From NCBI GenBank assembly GCA_905215105.1, contig CAJMOI010000071.1, forward strand, positions 1 through 9,411: DNA of 9,411 nt, written 5' to 3'. This DNA is from an uncultured bacterium. Lineage in GTDB: Bacteria > Bacillota > Clostridia > Oscillospirales > Acutalibacteraceae. Under the pieces are notes generated by a model that was given only the letters and a program-made list of their open reading frames with translations, searched no databases and had not been told where the DNA came from. Shown here piece after piece: positions 8,201-9,411 of this stretch. Positions within the stretch are counted from its first letter, which is position 1. The number at the start of each line of letters is the position of its first letter. The position numbers and the translations under genes were made by a program.

Positions 8201-8837
8201 GCTGAAAATCCGGAGCCTTGGCAGCGTCAATGTGGCGGCCATTGAGGAATATAAAGAGGTATCCGAGCGATATGAATTCCTGATGGCGCAGATTGCGGAT
8301 GTGGAACACTCCAAAGAGGAGCTGGTCCGTCTGATTCACGACCTGACCCGCCATATGCAGGAGCTGTTTACCATCCGGTTTAAGGAAATCAGCGGCCATT
8401 TTACGGAAATTTTCAGAGAACTATTCGGCGGCGGTACCGCCTCTCTGGCTCTGACCGATCCATCGGATGTGCTGCATTCCGGAATTGAAATCGCCGTACA
8501 GCCGCCGGGAAAAATCGTGACCCATATCGAGTCTCTGTCCGGCGGAGAAAAAGCGCTGGTGGCTATCTCCATTTACTTTGCCATCATGAAAGTCAGTCCG
8601 CCGCCCTTCTGTGTGTTGGATGAGATCGAAGCAGCGCTGGACGATGTCAACGTAACCCGTTTTGCAAGCTATTTGCGCCGAATGAATCGGAATACCCAGT
8701 TTATCGCCATTACTCACCGCCGGGGCACCATGGAAGAGGCCGACGTGCTCTATGGTGTGACCATGCAGGATCAGGGTATTTCCAAGCTGCTGGAACTGCG
8801 CAGTACAGAGGACGGCGAAAAGATGGGAGCACTTTGA
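5268..8837 (+). CDS. smc: Chromosome segregation and condensation protein SMC
   Basis: ATPase that dimerises and, with ScpA and ScpB, forms the loop-extruding condensin that organises and helps segregate the chromosome. The 1189 residues show the full layout. The N-terminal head has Walker A GPNGSGKS (31-38) and the Q-loop IGQGKID (141-147). A first coiled coil runs about 170-515, a hinge about 520-675 (with GGSLTGGS at 659-666) and a second coil about 680-1010. The C-terminal head has the ABC signature LSGGE (1090-1094) and Walker B with Asp1118 and catalytic Glu1119, followed by the ALDD D-loop. Residues 132-138 read GLWRGGY where most bacterial SMCs have GLGRDGY-like sequence, which is unusual. 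ATG 5268 follows a purine-rich AAAGGA and overlaps the radical SAM gene by 10 bases, so the two are probably coupled. scpA and scpB are not in the window. Confidence 0.99.
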   Translation: MLLKSLELQGFKTFPDKTTLHFEEGITAVVGPNGSGKSNISDAMRWVLGEQSVKTLRCSKMEDVIFSGTPARKPMGYAEITLTMDNTGRELNFDGDTVAITRRYYRSGESEYLINKAAVRLRDIHELFMDTGLWRGGYSMIGQGKIDSIVAARSEDRREIFEEAAGISRFRYRKEEAERRLEKAEENLLRLRDIVGELEDRINPLREQAEKAQRFLTLSEEKKTLEIGLWLETLNRSGRILREQEGKIALVQSQQSEITEELDTLAARIEETYTAINTCSVQMEELRNQAASNEESAARMEGEISVLENDIRHAQQDTARIQEEMEQSVASQKNLDWEIAARKTEMQVKEQEAAAREREFQETTDSLGDLRRSADEAARKVDALSVELAEKNTALAEVRVKASGAESTMQEISARQNAIGQNLSARNDQKTGIEKEISETAGLLAELETRLESLRNTVRGYEMRVASRKQKAEEQKKENDRLHLDIQEQLRKAKALEDLERNLEGFAQSVKAVMREASRGNLSGIHGPLSRLFRVPQQYAVAIETAMGAAMQNIVVGTEQDAKAAIRLLKQRDAGRATFLPLSTIRGSLLEEPSLEACPGFVGVAASLCSCEEEYEGVLNSVLGRIAIAEDLDSAVAIARRFRYRFRIVTLDGQVVNTGGSLTGGSLARNSGLLSRASEIVRIREKAAAMEEKAQASAARLKDLLSEAATAEAELSTARGELSAVQEDRFRVDSEKKRLEAELETTKRHIQELTEEQSQGSRRILTLEQTLEEAKTEELRLSGEIQNLQTRIQEQTGNREDLSRRSEEITEKLQEIRMASLAAQKDREALENTVQELCRRKEDFAGRMAQLKDQILQAQTSVEEYREQIAVHQNQVQSLRESAKSAREKAEFAGKRRDELEKRSGELRVSERNQNQQRENLNLELARLEERRDNLQKEYDGIITRLWEEYELTRREAEQTGIQIQDEGEAKKRLNEIKLKIRSLGSVNVAAIEEYKEVSERYEFLMAQIADVEHSKEELVRLIHDLTRHMQELFTIRFKEISGHFTEIFRELFGGGTASLALTDPSDVLHSGIEIAVQPPGKIVTHIESLSGGEKALVAISIYFAIMKVSPPPFCVLDEIEAALDDVNVTRFASYLRRMNRNTQFIAITHRRGTMEEADVLYGVTMQDQGISKLLELRSTEDGEKMGAL

Positions 8838-8863
8838 TTTCTGCTGATTTTCTCACGGAAATA

Positions 8864-8872
8864 TGCTATACT
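8864..8872 (+). promoter_or_regulatory. Probable ftsY promoter (extended -10)
   Basis: TGCTATACT is an extended -10 element (TG-n-TATACT, one mismatch from TATAAT) in the 72-base gap between smc and ftsY. The best -35 at 17-bp spacing, CTGATT near 8844-8849, is weak, which an extended -10 can offset. Transcription would start near 8879-8880, giving a leader of about 30 bases. No terminator hairpin separates smc from ftsY, so ftsY may have both read-through and its own transcript. Confidence 0.6.
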
Positions 8873-8909
8873 ATAACAAACTCCCCATGAAACGAATGGA
8901 GTGATTGAA

Positions 8910-9411
8910 ATGGGATTGTTCAGTAAAATTAAGGAAGGTCTGAAAAAGACCCGGGAAAGCATCAGCTCTCAGATCAGCGGAATGCTGCGTTCCTTTACCA
9001 AAATTGATGAAGAGCTTTTTGAAGAGCTGGAAGAGCTGCTGGTAATGGGCGATGTGGGCGTCACCACAGCCGGACACGTCTGCGAGATTTTGCGCCGTCG
9101 GGTTAAAGAAGAAGGCGTAAAAGACCCCAACGCCATTATGGGACTGTTACAGGAAACCGTTGCGGATATGATTCGCGGCGGGGAAGAGCTGAACATCGGT
9201 ACGCGTCCTTCCATGATTCTGGTGATCGGTGTCAATGGAGCCGGAAAAACCACCACCATTGGCAAGCTGGCTTCCCGCCTGAAAGGCGAGGGCAAACAGG
9301 TCATTCTGGGCGCGGCGGATACGTTCCGTGCCGCAGCCATTGAGCAGCTGGAAATCTGGAGCCAGCGGGCAGGCGTCCCCATGATTAAGCATGCGGAAGG
9401 CACCGACCCGG
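8910..9411 (+). CDS. ftsY: Signal recognition particle receptor FtsY, N-terminal part (3' end outside window)
   Basis: SRP-family GTPase that docks the Ffh-ribosome complex at the membrane for cotranslational insertion of membrane proteins. The 167 visible codons cover the N domain and the beginning of the G domain. The first residues, MGLFSKIKEGLKKT, form a basic amphipathic helix of the sort that anchors FtsY to lipid; the long acidic A domain of enterobacterial FtsY is absent, as is usual in Gram-positives. The N domain contains FEELEELLVMGDVG. The G1 P-loop GVNGAGKT is at 107-114, and DTFRAAAIEQL, a hallmark of SRP GTPases, at 137-147. This motif and the amphipathic N-terminus favour FtsY over Ffh, which usually has DTYRPAA-type sequence. 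ATG 8910 has TGGAGTGA about 7 bases upstream. The frame remains open at the window edge. Confidence 0.96.
   Translation, partial: MGLFSKIKEGLKKTRESISSQISGMLRSFTKIDEELFEELEELLVMGDVGVTTAGHVCEILRRRVKEEGVKDPNAIMGLLQETVADMIRGGEELNIGTRPSMILVIGVNGAGKTTTIGKLASRLKGEGKQVILGAADTFRAAAIEQLEIWSQRAGVPMIKHAEGTDP

Noticed and set aside
7251..8399. Long antisense open frame (382 codons) opposite smc
   Set aside because: It lies wholly inside a certain gene on the other strand, and its translation has no recognisable motif or domain. Long antisense frames arise here because TTA, CTA and TCA are scarce in smc codons.
1..9411. Frequent TTCCGG/CCGGAA words as a dispersed repeat
   Set aside because: They fall within reading frames as common Ser-Gly and Pro-Glu type codon pairs, with no regular spacing or extended conserved flank, so codon preference explains them.
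1..9411. Undescribed defence, mobile or biosynthetic system
   Set aside because: Every substantial frame is a recognised housekeeping gene except the radical SAM protein. No transposase, integrase, toxin-antitoxin pair, direct repeats or array is present.

Overview
The window is a compact stretch of bacterial housekeeping genes, all on the + strand and with almost no intergenic space. It looks like a Firmicutes chromosome of moderately high GC, most likely Clostridia and perhaps Oscillospiraceae/Ruminococcaceae-like. The reasons are folate-dependent TrmFO (the Gram-positive T54 methyltransferase), a canonical bacterial SMC, an FtsY with no long acidic N-terminal domain, and the order rnc - Elp3-like radical SAM gene - smc - ftsY, which I associate with Clostridia. 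The family-level placement is inference from memory of gene order and protein style.

Layout. Positions 1-1101 hold the 3' part of topA (DNA topoisomerase I), cut by the window edge and ending in three Cys4 zinc ribbons. Positions 1150-2460 hold trmFO (tRNA m5U54 methyltransferase). A 74-base gap follows, containing a perfect 6-bp hairpin directly in front of the plsX ribosome binding site. From about 2535 to 8837 comes a tightly packed block: plsX (acyl-ACP:phosphate acyltransferase), rnc (RNase III), an Elp3-like radical SAM protein and smc. Each of these stop codons overlaps the next start codon. A 72-base gap then carries a good extended -10 promoter, and ftsY (signal recognition particle receptor) runs off the right edge. 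No gene-free stretch exceeds 300 bases. I see no rRNA, tRNA, CRISPR array, insertion sequence or phage gene.

How the genes fit together. They serve DNA topology and chromosome organisation (topA, smc), tRNA and RNA maturation (trmFO, rnc, possibly the radical SAM protein), phospholipid synthesis (plsX) and membrane protein targeting (ftsY). This is a growth-linked cluster, not one pathway. I did not find an undescribed system. The points most worth a second look are the functionally unassigned radical SAM gene coupled between rnc and smc, the absence of acpP between plsX and rnc, an odd substitution pair in a normally conserved SMC head motif, and a shift in codon use within the radical SAM gene.
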